A stretch of 64,000 nucleotides of DNA from Thermococcus sp. JdF3. Its GTDB lineage: Archaea > Methanobacteriota_B > Thermococci > Thermococcales > Thermococcaceae. This document shows, piece after piece, positions 36,157 through 44,518 of the stretch (position 1 is its first letter; each line of letters opens with the position of its first letter). Position numbers and translations under genes: made by a program. The stretch spans positions 124,001 to 188,000 of the forward strand of contig NZ_SNUK01000004.1 in assembly GCF_012027495.1 (NCBI RefSeq), written 5' to 3'. The notes under the pieces were generated by a model, which saw only the letters and a list, made by a program, of their open reading frames with translations, was not told the origin of the DNA and ran no database searches.

Positions 36157-36498
36157 CTTTTGTTCTGGTTAACGTTTACCACTTTTTAATACTCTGTACT
36201 CTAACACTTTTGGTGATACTAATTTTGGGCTGCGCCTGTACGGAGGGTCAGGTTTTCTAGAATTTTGAGATACACGTGGAGACAAAAGGTTCTAGGGTGA
36301 TTTTGCTCCCAAGTAAAACCAAAAATTTTAAAATCCCAATGTAGTAATGAGTTTGCATGTATACGCAACGGCAGTAACATCCTGGGAAGTCATCCCGGGG
36401 TAATCTTCGGGACATAACCGAAGACACTAACAACATTTGGAAAAAACTTATATGTGATGAAATCCAAATACAAAATAGAAAATGTGGTGGTGGTAAGA
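36157..36498 (+). ncRNA. Intergenic region with candidate small structured RNA before trmBL2
   Basis: Two tandem hairpins stand out: CCTGGGA/TCCCGGG (36381-36399, 5-nt loop) and TCTTCGG/CCGAAGA (36404-36424, 7-nt loop), three to four bases apart. A TATA-like AATTTTAAAAT lies at 36325-36333, about 25-30 bases before a plausible start near 36358. A second TATA (ACTTATATG, 36447-36454) is placed for trmBL2 itself. The hairpins may form a small RNA, or a leader element of trmBL2 if the upstream promoter is used. No coding frame is supported here. Confidence 0.4.
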
Positions 36499-37293
36499 AT
36501 GGTTAAGGACAGGATGGTTGAGCTCCTTCAGGAGCACTTTGAGTTGAACCTCTACGAGGCCAGGGCGTACGTGGCATTAGTCGGTTTTGGCGTCCTCACC
36601 CCTGCCGAGCTGGCCAGCGTTTCGGAGGTCCCGGCTCCGAGGACCTACGACGTCCTCAGGAGCCTTGAGAAGAAGGGCTTCGCCATCAGCCAGCCTGGCA
36701 AGGTGAACAAGTACAGGCCCGTCCACCCGCAGAACATCCTCGAGAAGTTCATCGAGGAGTGGCAGGAGCGCGTCGCCGAGGAGCTTGAGCTCAAGAAGAA
36801 GGCAAAGGAGGAGCTCCTCGAGCTCATGAGCCCGCTCATTGAGACCGAGATTCCGAAGTACGGTGTCGAGAAGGTCTGGGTCGTGAGGGGCATAAGGAAC
36901 GCCACCCTCAAGACCAAGGAGATGTTCGAGGAGGTCAAGGAGCAGATCCTCCTGGCTGACGACGGTTACATAGCCATCAACCTTGAGAGCGACATCATCA
37001 AGGCCATTAACAACGGCGCCAAGGCCAGGATAATAGTCACCGAGAACGTCCTCCACAGGCTCGGCACCTCAAAGATAATGGACTACTACAAGGCCGGCAA
37101 GCTCGAGCTCAAGGTCATCGACAAGATTGAGCTCCCGATGCTCATCTGCGACGACGAGGTCTTCTTCGCCCTCGAGGACATGGCGGCAAGGTACTTCAAC
37201 TACGAGACCCAGATATGGATCAAGGACTTCCGCGTCAAGGCCCTCTTCGAGGGCAAGTTCAACGAGTACTGGGAGCAGGCCAAGAAGGCCTGA
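36499..37293 (+). CDS. trmBL2: TrmBL2, TrmB-like chromatin protein
   Basis: This 264-residue protein has an N-terminal winged helix (LNLYEARAYVALVGFGVLTPAELA through PAPRTYDVLRSLEKKGFA), a Lys/Glu-rich coiled linker and a TrmB-type C-terminal domain (VEKVWVVRGIRNATLKTKEM). The sequence and the position directly after reverse gyrase match T. kodakarensis TrmBL2. That abundant DNA-binding protein forms stiff filaments on DNA and represses transcription broadly. It lacks the sugar-binding role of TrmB. ATG 36499 follows GGTGGTAAGA. Confidence 0.94.
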   Translation: MVKDRMVELLQEHFELNLYEARAYVALVGFGVLTPAELASVSEVPAPRTYDVLRSLEKKGFAISQPGKVNKYRPVHPQNILEKFIEEWQERVAEELELKKKAKEELLELMSPLIETEIPKYGVEKVWVVRGIRNATLKTKEMFEEVKEQILLADDGYIAINLESDIIKAINNGAKARIIVTENVLHRLGTSKIMDYYKAGKLELKVIDKIELPMLICDDEVFFALEDMAARYFNYETQIWIKDFRVKALFEGKFNEYWEQAKKA

Positions 37294-37358
37294 TTCCTCT
37301 TTTCCTTGTTCTTCATGTGCCTTTTTACTGCCCTACCTGCGTTAAGAAGAAAGGGGAG

Positions 37359-38291
37359 CTAACGCCTTCTGAGGATTAACGGAATCACTGCGAGCAAACT
37401 TATCAGCCCTGGTCCGCAGATGCCCTTTTTGGTTTCTTTCGTGCTGGTTTGTGTTTTCGTTGTACTGGGAGGCATCTCTGTTGTGCGGGCTGTGCCGTTG
37501 GTCTCAGCGGTCGTGCTGGTAGATGTGTTCACGTTAGCTTTCTCGCAGAGTGTCACGTTGACGATTTTAACATCGCCTGGAAACCAGAAACCCTGTATCA
37601 GACTGCCGTTTCCAGTTGCGTTCAGGTAAACGAGGGTGACATTTCTCGTAAGGTTGCCCTTTTTGAGAGTGAAGTAAACCGGGACGCTCGAATTCGCAAC
37701 GATGGCCGGGCCTGGAGACCAGCTGCTCGCGCTTTTGCTGGAAGCTATCCAGAGGTCGCTCACGTTCGCGCGACCCCATTCTCCGGGACCCCAGGATTGC
37801 AGTTCAATCCTCCAGCCGTTAATCCCATTGCTAATTTTTCCCCGATGGAGCCAGAACCAACTGCTGACGTTTACCGGCTCAACGCAGAAGTTCCGAGTGT
37901 CAAACCTGTGAACCATGTCGACCTGGGAATAATCCGGGAGGTGGTACTCCATCTCCACGTACCAGCTCCCGTTGATGAACGTTGCTCTCCTGTAGATTAT
38001 CCCCTCCGTGGGAACTCCTACCGCGGGAGTAAAGTTCAGCAGGTAAAGCCTGCCGCCATCGAAGAACAGGAGGTACTCGTGGCCGTAAAAGACCTCGGGC
38101 CAGCAGTCGGTCATGCCGCAGCTGACTCCCCACTGAAGGACTTCCAGATGAATTAAGGCATCGGTTCCGTTCGAGAGAACCGAGTATTTTACCTCGTAAA
38201 GGGGACTGGGCTCTTTTACGTAGTACGTTGCGGAAACAGGAAAGGTAAGGAAAAGGAGGAGGGTGATGAGGAGGATTACCATTCTATGCAT
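37359..38291 (-). CDS. CGP-CTERM surface glycoprotein
   Basis: This 310-residue protein has an N-terminal signal (MVILLITLLLFLTFPVSA), a beta-rich body with many N-x-S/T sites, a Thr/Ser-rich linker (TSTSTTAETNGTARTTEMPP) and a C-terminal KKGICGPGLISLLAVIPLILRRR-type tail. This is the CGP-CTERM sorting signal of Thermococcales, in which the Cys is probably lipid-modified and the tail removed. No catalytic motif is seen. ATG 38291 follows GGAGGTGG. It is one base downstream of a sister gene of similar design. Confidence 0.85.
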   Translation of the reverse strand: MHRMVILLITLLLFLTFPVSATYYVKEPSPLYEVKYSVLSNGTDALIHLEVLQWGVSCGMTDCWPEVFYGHEYLLFFDGGRLYLLNFTPAVGVPTEGIIYRRATFINGSWYVEMEYHLPDYSQVDMVHRFDTRNFCVEPVNVSSWFWLHRGKISNGINGWRIELQSWGPGEWGRANVSDLWIASSKSASSWSPGPAIVANSSVPVYFTLKKGNLTRNVTLVYLNATGNGSLIQGFWFPGDVKIVNVTLCEKANVNTSTSTTAETNGTARTTEMPPSTTKTQTSTKETKKGICGPGLISLLAVIPLILRRR

Positions 38292-38292
38292 T

Positions 38293-39294
38293 CTACCACC
38301 TCCTTTGAAGTTTTTTCAGTGCCGGGCCCGCCACGCTTAACAGAACGAGCAACCCTGGCCCGCAGATCCCGTTTTCACGTGATGTGGTGGTACCCCTGAC
38401 TGGGAAGGCTTTAGTATCCACCTGACCTACTATGTCCTCCGTTTCCGACAGGTTATAGTTGCATACCATTTCGTTGAAATCTTGTTGAATTCTTATCTCA
38501 ACAATCGTTTCGTTCTCAATCCCGAAAAGTATCGGCGCGTCCCGTATGGTGGTTCCCGCTGGAAGTCTTAACACCCGCTTATTAATTAACACAACCCCGT
38601 TCTTCGCCCCAAAAGCGGTGAGAGCAAAGAGAGAGGGGTTCATTCCTTCGGGTAGCCGGGCGATTTGTTGATTTCCGTCCAGTGAAAAGGTAAGGTTTCG
38701 TCCCTCAACCATCACGGGGCTTCCGTGGACGTTCCAGCGGGGGAGTTTGAAGGGTGAAACGTTCACGAGAGTTCCGTTGCAGGTTTTTAATGAAGTTCCG
38801 TTTGGATAGCTGATAAAGGAGCACTTCGAGACGGGCTCAAAACAGGTGCCGTTGAAGCGGTAGATCTCCTCCACCCGGACGTTTCTTGTGAAGGTAATAT
38901 TCCTGGGCTCACCGTTAATGGTTACGGCGATGTTCTTGTACTGTTCTTTATACGTGGAGATTCTAACGGCGTAGAAGGTCCCGTCCAGGAAACCTGCCGG
39001 CATTGTCCAATCAAGGGGAGGGCCTGAACCACCTATCAAGAACGCCCTCCTCCCATCGGTCAGGATTAAGTAGGAATTCGCGGTGTCAACCCTGTTCACC
39101 CATTCGCCGGCTATCATCTCACAGGTGTAACTCCAGTGAAGAGCATTTATCAGGAGCCAGCCGTCTATCTGGAAGACCGAGCCAACGGAGTAAACTTCAT
39201 AGGGGGAGCAATCTACGGAGGCTGCTGTGAGTGTGGGAAAAGCCAAAGGTGAGAGGGACAACACAAAGAAAAGGAGTGCAACTCGTCTATACAT
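38293..39294 (-). CDS. CGP-CTERM surface protein
   Basis: This 333-residue protein has a signal peptide (YRRVALLFFVLSLSPLAFPT), several N-glycosylation sequons, four or more paired cysteines in the body, and the CGP-CTERM tail NGICGPGLLVLLSVAGPALKK. The body contains LILTDGRRAFLIGGSG, similar in idea to YLLFFDGGRLYLL of the neighbouring protein, suggesting a duplicated pair. Start ATG 39294 follows GGTGAGGC; GTG 39303 is possible. It overlaps the DUF4855-like gene by eight bases. Confidence 0.83.
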   Translation of the reverse strand: MYRRVALLFFVLSLSPLAFPTLTAASVDCSPYEVYSVGSVFQIDGWLLINALHWSYTCEMIAGEWVNRVDTANSYLILTDGRRAFLIGGSGPPLDWTMPAGFLDGTFYAVRISTYKEQYKNIAVTINGEPRNITFTRNVRVEEIYRFNGTCFEPVSKCSFISYPNGTSLKTCNGTLVNVSPFKLPRWNVHGSPVMVEGRNLTFSLDGNQQIARLPEGMNPSLFALTAFGAKNGVVLINKRVLRLPAGTTIRDAPILFGIENETIVEIRIQQDFNEMVCNYNLSETEDIVGQVDTKAFPVRGTTTSRENGICGPGLLVLLSVAGPALKKLQRRW

Positions 39295-40282
39295 ATGCCT
39301 CACCCAATCTTCTCGAAAAGCCTTTCATTTCGTCAATGACTCTGAGATCTACGCTGAAATAATAAGCAAGGTCTTTATATTTTCTATTGAGTACATCTTT
39401 TTGGGCTTTTAAATAATGGAAGGCTATCTCTTTTGCATCACATGTATACTGAATCAAGCACTCATGCGTAAACCTAGGACCACATCTTTCTATCAAGGGT
39501 TCTCTAAAATTTTCTTCTATGTGTGTTCGGGAGATATAGTTATAAAGAATGCTTCTGTCGACTTCCATCTCTATTGAAACATTACCCGGCATGTTGTCAA
39601 TCCATTCAACTTTTTCGATGAGTTTCTGATAGGTATAGGGTACAGTGCCATACTTTTCGTTGAGTGTTGAATTCTGGTAATAGTTAGGCTGAACAAAGAT
39701 GTAGTCAAAGTATCCTGCTAAACTCTGAATAGCGCAAAAGGAGGGATCATCCAAATACGTAACCCCTCTGTTACCCGTTGCCGGGATCCACATTAGTTCC
39801 TCCCCATGTCCGTGAACGTAATCATGAAGGCTCTGGATGAACTCCTCAGAAACGTTCTTGCCGTAGTTGCCGGTTTGAAGACAGCTCTCGTAACTCCAGT
39901 AAAAGCCCCTAAGGTCGCTGTTGTCAATGCTCAGAACACCATCAATCCAGCCCCTGTAGTATGAATCTGGGACGCTTGAAAAAGACGCTTGGGCTTGATC
40001 CCTCTGCTTACCATCGGGACGGTAAAATGGTATAGTAACGTAAAGCGACGTATCGACGCCCGGAGAGAGAACCCATTCTGCTAACTCTCTCCCGTCTTTG
40101 TATCCGTTAGAGTACATAAAACCACTGCAGTGAGAGTTACGCCCTTCACCATCTAGTATCACAATCCCCTCAAAACCCCTCTCCCTGAAGTCACCAGCGG
40201 TAGCCTTTCTGTCCCAGACAGTCATCCTCGACACGTAGTCAGAGCCGTCCCATCGAACCCACCATAGTGCGAACTTTGCCAC
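39287..40282 (-). CDS. DUF4855-like protein, possible glycoside-hydrolase fold
   Basis: This 331-residue protein contains GFYWSYESCLQTG near residue 125, a long aromatic-rich body (YIFVQPNYYQNS) and MWIPATGNRGVTYL. These resemble DUF4855 proteins, which are thought to adopt a TIM-barrel hydrolase fold. I see no signal peptide. The start is GTG at 40282 with GTGATG upstream. The base composition is more AT-rich than the surroundings, a hint of recent transfer. It is co-oriented with the two CGP-CTERM genes and probably in one operon with them. Confidence 0.65.
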   Translation of the reverse strand: MAKFALWWVRWDGSDYVSRMTVWDRKATAGDFRERGFEGIVILDGEGRNSHCSGFMYSNGYKDGRELAEWVLSPGVDTSLYVTIPFYRPDGKQRDQAQASFSSVPDSYYRGWIDGVLSIDNSDLRGFYWSYESCLQTGNYGKNVSEEFIQSLHDYVHGHGEELMWIPATGNRGVTYLDDPSFCAIQSLAGYFDYIFVQPNYYQNSTLNEKYGTVPYTYQKLIEKVEWIDNMPGNVSIEMEVDRSILYNYISRTHIEENFREPLIERCGPRFTHECLIQYTCDAKEIAFHYLKAQKDVLNRKYKDLAYYFSVDLRVIDEMKGFSRRLGEAYV

Positions 40283-40425
40283 GAGACATCACTATCACGA
40301 ATACTACTTCGGTTTTATAAAAAGCTATTTGGATTTCTACCTGTCAAAATCACAACATTGTGAGTCAAAAATAAATGGTAAAAACCGATTACTCAAGCTT
40401 CAATATGAATTAAGAAATCGGGGGC
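40283..40425 (-). promoter_or_regulatory. Promoter and palindrome upstream of the DUF4855-like operon
   Basis: A minus-strand TATA box (TTTTATAAAA, 40313-40322) lies 30-40 bases before the GTG start. Upstream of it, TCACAA-CA-TTGTGA (40350-40363) is a perfect palindrome, typical of a dimeric operator. The regulator is unknown. Confidence 0.55.
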
Positions 40426-40638
40426 TCAAACGTACTTGAACTCCTCCTCAAGCTCGTCCTTCTCCTTCAGCTTCCAGTAGAGCTTCCCATCCTTCTGGTA
40501 GCTCTCGACCTTGCCCTGTTCGACGAAGCGGAGCAGGTAGCGGCGCACCTCCATAGCGGGGATGCCGGTTTTTCCTGCTATCTCCTCGATGGTCTTGGGG
40601 CCATCGCCGAGGGCCTCCAGAACCTTTACATTCTTCAT
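40426..40638 (-). CDS. Small winged-helix DNA-binding protein
   Basis: This 70-residue protein is almost entirely a winged helix: VLEALGDGPKTIEEIAGKTGIP, MEVRRYLLRFVEQGKVESY, and the wing DGKLYWKLK. It probably acts as a small transcription regulator. Its ATG overlaps the stop of the zinc-ribbon gene upstream, so the pair is co-translated. Confidence 0.82.
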   Translation of the reverse strand: MKNVKVLEALGDGPKTIEEIAGKTGIPAMEVRRYLLRFVEQGKVESYQKDGKLYWKLKEKDELEEEFKYV

Positions 40639-40964
40639 TCTCCTCCCTCCAGTTTCCGGTATCTTTCCAACAGTTCTATTATCTTTTCCATTGCCCTTAA
40701 ATGTTTCTCCAGTTCGTCTATGTCCTCTGGGAGGGAGTTGGCGAGCTCGTTGAGCTTCTCCATCAGCCTCTCTTCAACGCCCTTCATTTCGGCTTTCTGC
40801 TGCTTCTTCCTGTGCTCGCAGACCGGGCAGAAGACTTTCCCGTCCTTCTCGAAGAGCGGTGAACCGCAGTTGGGGCAGTGCCTGTCGAGCATCTTGGCCC
40901 CCGAGAGCATGAGGGGCATTATTATATTCCGTATCTCCTCCTCCGTGGGCCCCCTGGCGCTCAT
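40635..40964 (-). CDS. UPF0148 family zinc-ribbon protein (autoantigen p27-like)
   Basis: This 109-residue protein has a zinc ribbon HCPNCGSPLFEKDGKVFCPVCEH near residue 30 preceded by LMLSGAKMLDRH, the signature of the Sjogren/scleroderma autoantigen p27-like UPF0148 family. A C-terminal coiled-coil-like helix (residues about 60-105) follows. Function unknown; nucleic-acid or protein binding is likely. It lies between an arginase-family gene and a small wHTH gene, all closely spaced. Confidence 0.85.
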   Translation of the reverse strand: MSARGPTEEEIRNIIMPLMLSGAKMLDRHCPNCGSPLFEKDGKVFCPVCEHRKKQQKAEMKGVEERLMEKLNELANSLPEDIDELEKHLRAMEKIIELLERYRKLEGGE

Positions 40965-40968
40965 TCAA

Positions 40969-41694
40969 TCACCCCGTCAGGAGCTGGAACACCTCGACGA
41001 AGGCCTTTTTCCCGAGTCTCGAACGCCTTATCCTATCCGACACCTCTGCTATGTCAAAAGCGGCTATCCTGAAATTCCTTTTCACCTCTTCCAGCACCTC
41101 CATGAGCTCCTCAAGGGTCAGCTCACCGTGCTGGAAGCGGGCTATCCTGTACTCGGGCCGGAGAACGTCCATATCAACGGTCAGGTATATCTCCCCGCCG
41201 AGGTACCTCTTCGCCTCGTCGAGTATCTCGAGCAGGTCGTTTGTCTGGAGGTTCTTGTATGCCCTCCACTTCCCGCGGACTTTTCTGCTCCTCAGGAGGG
41301 CGGGGAATATCTTGACGCGCCGCGTCCACAGCTGCGTTCTCTCGGTGGTTGGTATCATGAGGACCGGGGCGAGGACGACGGCCCGGTTTACGAGGCGCTC
41401 CTCAAGGGTGTAGGCCAGCCACGAGCCGTGGTCGAGGTAGTCGTGCATCAGATCCGTGTGGGCATCGACGCTGATGAGTGACTGGGGCCTGAGCTTTTCA
41501 ACTATTCCGTACGTGGCGAGGTGTTCGCCTATTATGTACGCGCCATCCTGGGGAATCCTCTCCGGCAGAAGTTCGACCCTGCTTGATTCAACTATCATGT
41601 AATCCTCTATGAGCTTGTTCCGTTTGAGGAGCTGGAGAACGTAGAGAACGCCGTCGCGGTTGGGTTTTTCGCCGAAGGGAATGAACGTCACCAT
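40969..41694 (-). CDS. Arginase/agmatinase-family protein
   Basis: This 241-residue protein has two metal-binding blocks of the ureohydrolase fold: SVDAHTDLMHDYLDHGSW near residue 94 and TVDMDVLRPEY near 172. The length is shorter than true arginases (about 300). The usual DxDxxDP is changed to DMDVLRP, so the substrate may differ from arginine or agmatine. It heads a three-gene cluster and has a TATA-like TTTAAAAG about 35 bases upstream. Confidence 0.8.
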   Translation of the reverse strand: MVTFIPFGEKPNRDGVLYVLQLLKRNKLIEDYMIVESSRVELLPERIPQDGAYIIGEHLATYGIVEKLRPQSLISVDAHTDLMHDYLDHGSWLAYTLEERLVNRAVVLAPVLMIPTTERTQLWTRRVKIFPALLRSRKVRGKWRAYKNLQTNDLLEILDEAKRYLGGEIYLTVDMDVLRPEYRIARFQHGELTLEELMEVLEEVKRNFRIAAFDIAEVSDRIRRSRLGKKAFVEVFQLLTG

Positions 41695-41833
41695 TTGATT
41701 CCACCGACCGGTGTTGGCGCTCGGGCTTTTAAACCTTGGCGATGTGTTTGGACATTTAAATGTTAATTCGCGACGCCAAAGTTTAAAAAGTAGCGTTCTG
41801 AGGTTAAATCGAAAACTCTTCGGAGGCGAGGAG
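41695..41833. promoter_or_regulatory. Divergent promoters and palindrome between arginase-like and hps-phi genes
   Basis: GTTTAAAAAG (41781-41790) is a TATA-like box for hps-phi. GGTTTAAAAGC on the minus strand (about 41726-41737) serves the arginase-like gene. Between them ACATTTAAATGT (41752-41763) is a perfect 12-bp palindrome that could be an operator for one or both genes. Confidence 0.5.
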
Positions 41834-43054
41834 ATGATACTTCAGGTTGCCCTTGATCTAACTGACATTGAGCAGGCCATTTCTATCGCGGAGAAGGCCG
41901 CCCGCGGCGGTGCCCACTGGCTCGAGGTTGGAACCCCGCTCATCAAGAAGGAAGGCATGCGCGCGGTTGAGCTTCTCAAGAGGCGCTTCCCGGACAGGAA
42001 GATCGTCGCCGACCTCAAGACCATGGACACCGGCGCCCTTGAGGTCGAGATGGCCGCGCGCCACGGTGCCGATGTCGTTTCTATTCTCGGTGTCACCGAT
42101 GACAAGACGATAAAGGACGCGGTTGATGTCGCAAGGCGCTATGGAATCCGGGTCATGGTTGACCTCATAGGCGTCAAGGACAAGGTCAAGCGCGCCAAGG
42201 AGCTCGAAAAGATGGGCGTTCACTACATCCTCGTTCATACTGGCATAGACGAGCAGGTTCAGGGCAAGAGCCCGCTGGAGGACCTGGAGAAGGTTGTTAA
42301 AGCCGTCAGCGTCCCCGTTGCCGTCGCCGGCGGGCTGAACCTCCAGACCATACCGAAGGTCATTGAGCTGGGCGCCACGATAATAATCGTCGGAGGCGCG
42401 ATAACCAAGGCTGAGAAACCTGAGGAAGTCACCAGAAAGATAATCGACCTCTTCTGGGGAGAGTACATGATGACGATAAGGAAGGCCATGACCGACATAA
42501 TCGATCACATAGGCAACGTCGCTGAGAAGCTCAAGATAGAGCAGGTTCGCGGCTTCGTTGATGCCATGATTGGAGCGAACAAGATATTCATCTACGGCGC
42601 AGGAAGGAGCGGCCTCGTCGGTAAGGCCTTCGCGATGAGGCTCATGCACCTCGACTTCAACGTTTACGTCGTCGGCGAAACGATAACCCCCGCCTTCGAG
42701 CCAGGAGACCTGCTCATAGCCATCAGCGGTTCCGGTGAGACCAAGAGCATAGTTGACGCCGCCCAGATAGCCAGGGCCCAGGGTGGAAAGGTCGTTGCAA
42801 TAACATCCTATGCGAACTCGACCCTTGGAAAGCTCGCGGATGTGGTCGTTGAGGTGCCAGGCAGAACGAAGAGTGACGTTCCGACCGACTACATCGCCCG
42901 CCAGATGCTCACCAAGTACAAGTGGATAGCCCCGATGGGAACCCTCTTCGAGGACTCGACCATGATATTCCTCGACGGAGTCATAGCACTCCTCATGGCC
43001 ACCTTCCAGAAGACGGAGAAGGACATGAAGAAGAAGCACGCAACCCTTGAGTGA
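41834..43054 (+). CDS. hps-phi: Fused 3-hexulose-6-phosphate synthase / 6-phospho-3-hexuloisomerase
   Basis: This 406-residue protein has an N-terminal Hps domain (to about residue 210; MILQVALDLTDIEQA, the catalytic Asp-Lys block ADLKTMDTGALEVEMAARHG, and AVAGGLNLQTIPK) and a C-terminal SIS domain (IYGAGRSGLVGKAFAMRL, ISGSGETKSIV). In Pyrococcus the fused enzyme runs in reverse, making ribulose 5-phosphate and formaldehyde from fructose 6-phosphate, replacing the oxidative pentose pathway. ATG 41834 follows GGAGGCGAGGAG. Confidence 0.97.
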   Translation: MILQVALDLTDIEQAISIAEKAARGGAHWLEVGTPLIKKEGMRAVELLKRRFPDRKIVADLKTMDTGALEVEMAARHGADVVSILGVTDDKTIKDAVDVARRYGIRVMVDLIGVKDKVKRAKELEKMGVHYILVHTGIDEQVQGKSPLEDLEKVVKAVSVPVAVAGGLNLQTIPKVIELGATIIIVGGAITKAEKPEEVTRKIIDLFWGEYMMTIRKAMTDIIDHIGNVAEKLKIEQVRGFVDAMIGANKIFIYGAGRSGLVGKAFAMRLMHLDFNVYVVGETITPAFEPGDLLIAISGSGETKSIVDAAQIARAQGGKVVAITSYANSTLGKLADVVVEVPGRTKSDVPTDYIARQMLTKYKWIAPMGTLFEDSTMIFLDGVIALLMATFQKTEKDMKKKHATLE

Positions 43055-43109
43055 AGGTGGACCGAAAAGGATATGAACGGCCTTTCCTATTCCCTTTTTA
43101 GGGGTCGTC

Positions 43110-43865
43110 ATGCAGTCCTTTACCCATCTTTTCGTTGGAATAGGCGGCACGGGCGCGCGGATAGTCAACAGCATAACCGCTGATGGGATAGTCAAGGTGA
43201 CCGTTAACCCCGCCTACTATCTCCTCTCGAACTCCGGGAGGTACGAGGAGCGGCTCCGGAACTTCTTTTCCCGGCTTCCTAAGGATACTTTCCTCTGGCT
43301 CGTGTTTGAGGATAAGGACGTGAATCACGAACTGGGGGAGATTATAATAGAGAGCGCACCCCGGGACACGATAAGGCTCGCCTACGTTCTCACCCCCAGA
43401 AAAGAGCTTGTAGATGAGAAAAAACCCTCATGGGCACGCGATTTTGAGACCGTTTTTTACGATTCCCTCTGGGACTTCTTCACCGACGAGAGCGTCTCCC
43501 TCCAGGATGCGTTCCAGGGGGCCTCCGCCGGCATAGCGGAGATGTTCTCGCGGCTCTATTACTATCTGGAGAGCCAGATGCTGGTGAACATCGACTACGC
43601 CGACCTGTTCAACATGATCCGCGGCGGCAACGTCGGAATCCTGCGTCTCCTCCGGGAGGTTGACTTTACCTGGCACTGGGGCATCTGGGAGCGCGGACTG
43701 ATAGGCATCCTCGTGGGGAACGACTTCCCCCTCCGGGGCGCCCACAGTATACTTCACAGCTTCCAGGAGATACTCTCCGAGAAGGATGTGATCTGGGGGA
43801 TTATAACCGATGAGAACCTCGACGGCAGGGTTGAGATACTCTCCCTGCTCGTCAAGAAGTGGTAG
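43110..43865 (+). CDS. Divergent FtsZ/tubulin-superfamily-like protein
   Basis: This 251-residue protein shows a series of blocks in FtsZ order: LFVGIGGTGARIVNSI (like the FtsZ T1 loop), QDAFQGASAGIAEM, NIDYADLFNMIRGGNVGIL (like NxDFADV in FtsZ), and SEKDVIWGIITDENLDG (like the FtsZ C-terminal domain IIWG...). The tubulin signature GGGTGTG of the T4 loop is missing; that region reads FLWLVFEDKDVNHELGEI. It may therefore bind GTP weakly or not at all. The protein is also shorter than FtsZ. It begins a compact operon with a HAD phosphatase. The assignment is by pattern only. Confidence 0.55.
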   Translation: MQSFTHLFVGIGGTGARIVNSITADGIVKVTVNPAYYLLSNSGRYEERLRNFFSRLPKDTFLWLVFEDKDVNHELGEIIIESAPRDTIRLAYVLTPRKELVDEKKPSWARDFETVFYDSLWDFFTDESVSLQDAFQGASAGIAEMFSRLYYYLESQMLVNIDYADLFNMIRGGNVGILRLLREVDFTWHWGIWERGLIGILVGNDFPLRGAHSILHSFQEILSEKDVIWGIITDENLDGRVEILSLLVKKW

Positions 43866-43873
43866 GTGGTAAA

Positions 43874-44518
43874 ATGAGGGCGGTTCTTTTCGACATCGAC
43901 GGGACTCTGCTGACCGAGATGCCGCTGATTCAGCTGTTCCTCCCGCAGGTTTATGACAGACTCTCGAGGCGGTTTGGAATCAGCAAGGACGAAGCCAGAG
44001 AGCGGTTCCTGGGCGAGATATTCGGGAGGAGGGACACCTACGACTGGCACGACTGGAACTTCTTCTTCAGGCTCTTTGACCTCGACCTCCAATACGAAGA
44101 GCTCCTGGAGAGATACCCTCACAAGCTCCACGTCTATCCGGATACGATCCCCGTGCTTGAGTGGCTGCGGGAGAGCGGTTATAAGCTTGGGGCCGTTACC
44201 AGCGGGCCCGAGTACCAGCGGCTCAAGCTGAGGCTCACCGGTCTGCTGGACTACTTCGACGCTGTCGTTACCCGGGAGGATGTCAGGGCAATAAAACCCG
44301 AGCCCAAAATATTCCTCTACGCCCTGGAGAAGCTGGGCGTCGAGCCCGGGGAGGCGGTCATGGTGGGTGATTCCCTGAGCCAGGACGTTTACGGGGCCAA
44401 GAACGTGGGTATGGTGGCGGTCTGGATAAACCGGGATGGCGACGAGGATTACAACATGGCGGACTACGAGATTAGAACGCTTCACGAGCTGAGAAAAGTG
44501 CTGGGGGGATTGGAATGA
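43874..44518 (+). CDS. HAD-superfamily phosphatase
   Basis: This 214-residue protein has all HAD motifs: FDIDGTLL at the start, VTSG near residue 110, Lys in IKPEPKIF near 140, and VMVGDSLSQDVYGAK near 163. A helical cap lies between motifs I and II, as in phosphoglycolate-phosphatase-like and haloacid-dehalogenase-like members. The substrate is unknown. ATG 43874 follows GGTGGTAAA, and its stop overlaps the next small gene (ATGA). Confidence 0.9.
   Translation: MRAVLFDIDGTLLTEMPLIQLFLPQVYDRLSRRFGISKDEARERFLGEIFGRRDTYDWHDWNFFFRLFDLDLQYEELLERYPHKLHVYPDTIPVLEWLRESGYKLGAVTSGPEYQRLKLRLTGLLDYFDAVVTREDVRAIKPEPKIFLYALEKLGVEPGEAVMVGDSLSQDVYGAKNVGMVAVWINRDGDEDYNMADYEIRTLHELRKVLGGLE

Noticed and set aside
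36381-36430. H/ACA guide RNA reading of the hairpins, with ACA after the second stem
   Set aside because: The stems are too short and no kink-turn or guide pocket can be seen; kept only as a generic structured element.
40285-40300. TrmBL1/TGM operator (TATCAC-N5-GTGATA)
   Set aside because: Only one half (TATCAC) is present near 40290; the second half is missing.
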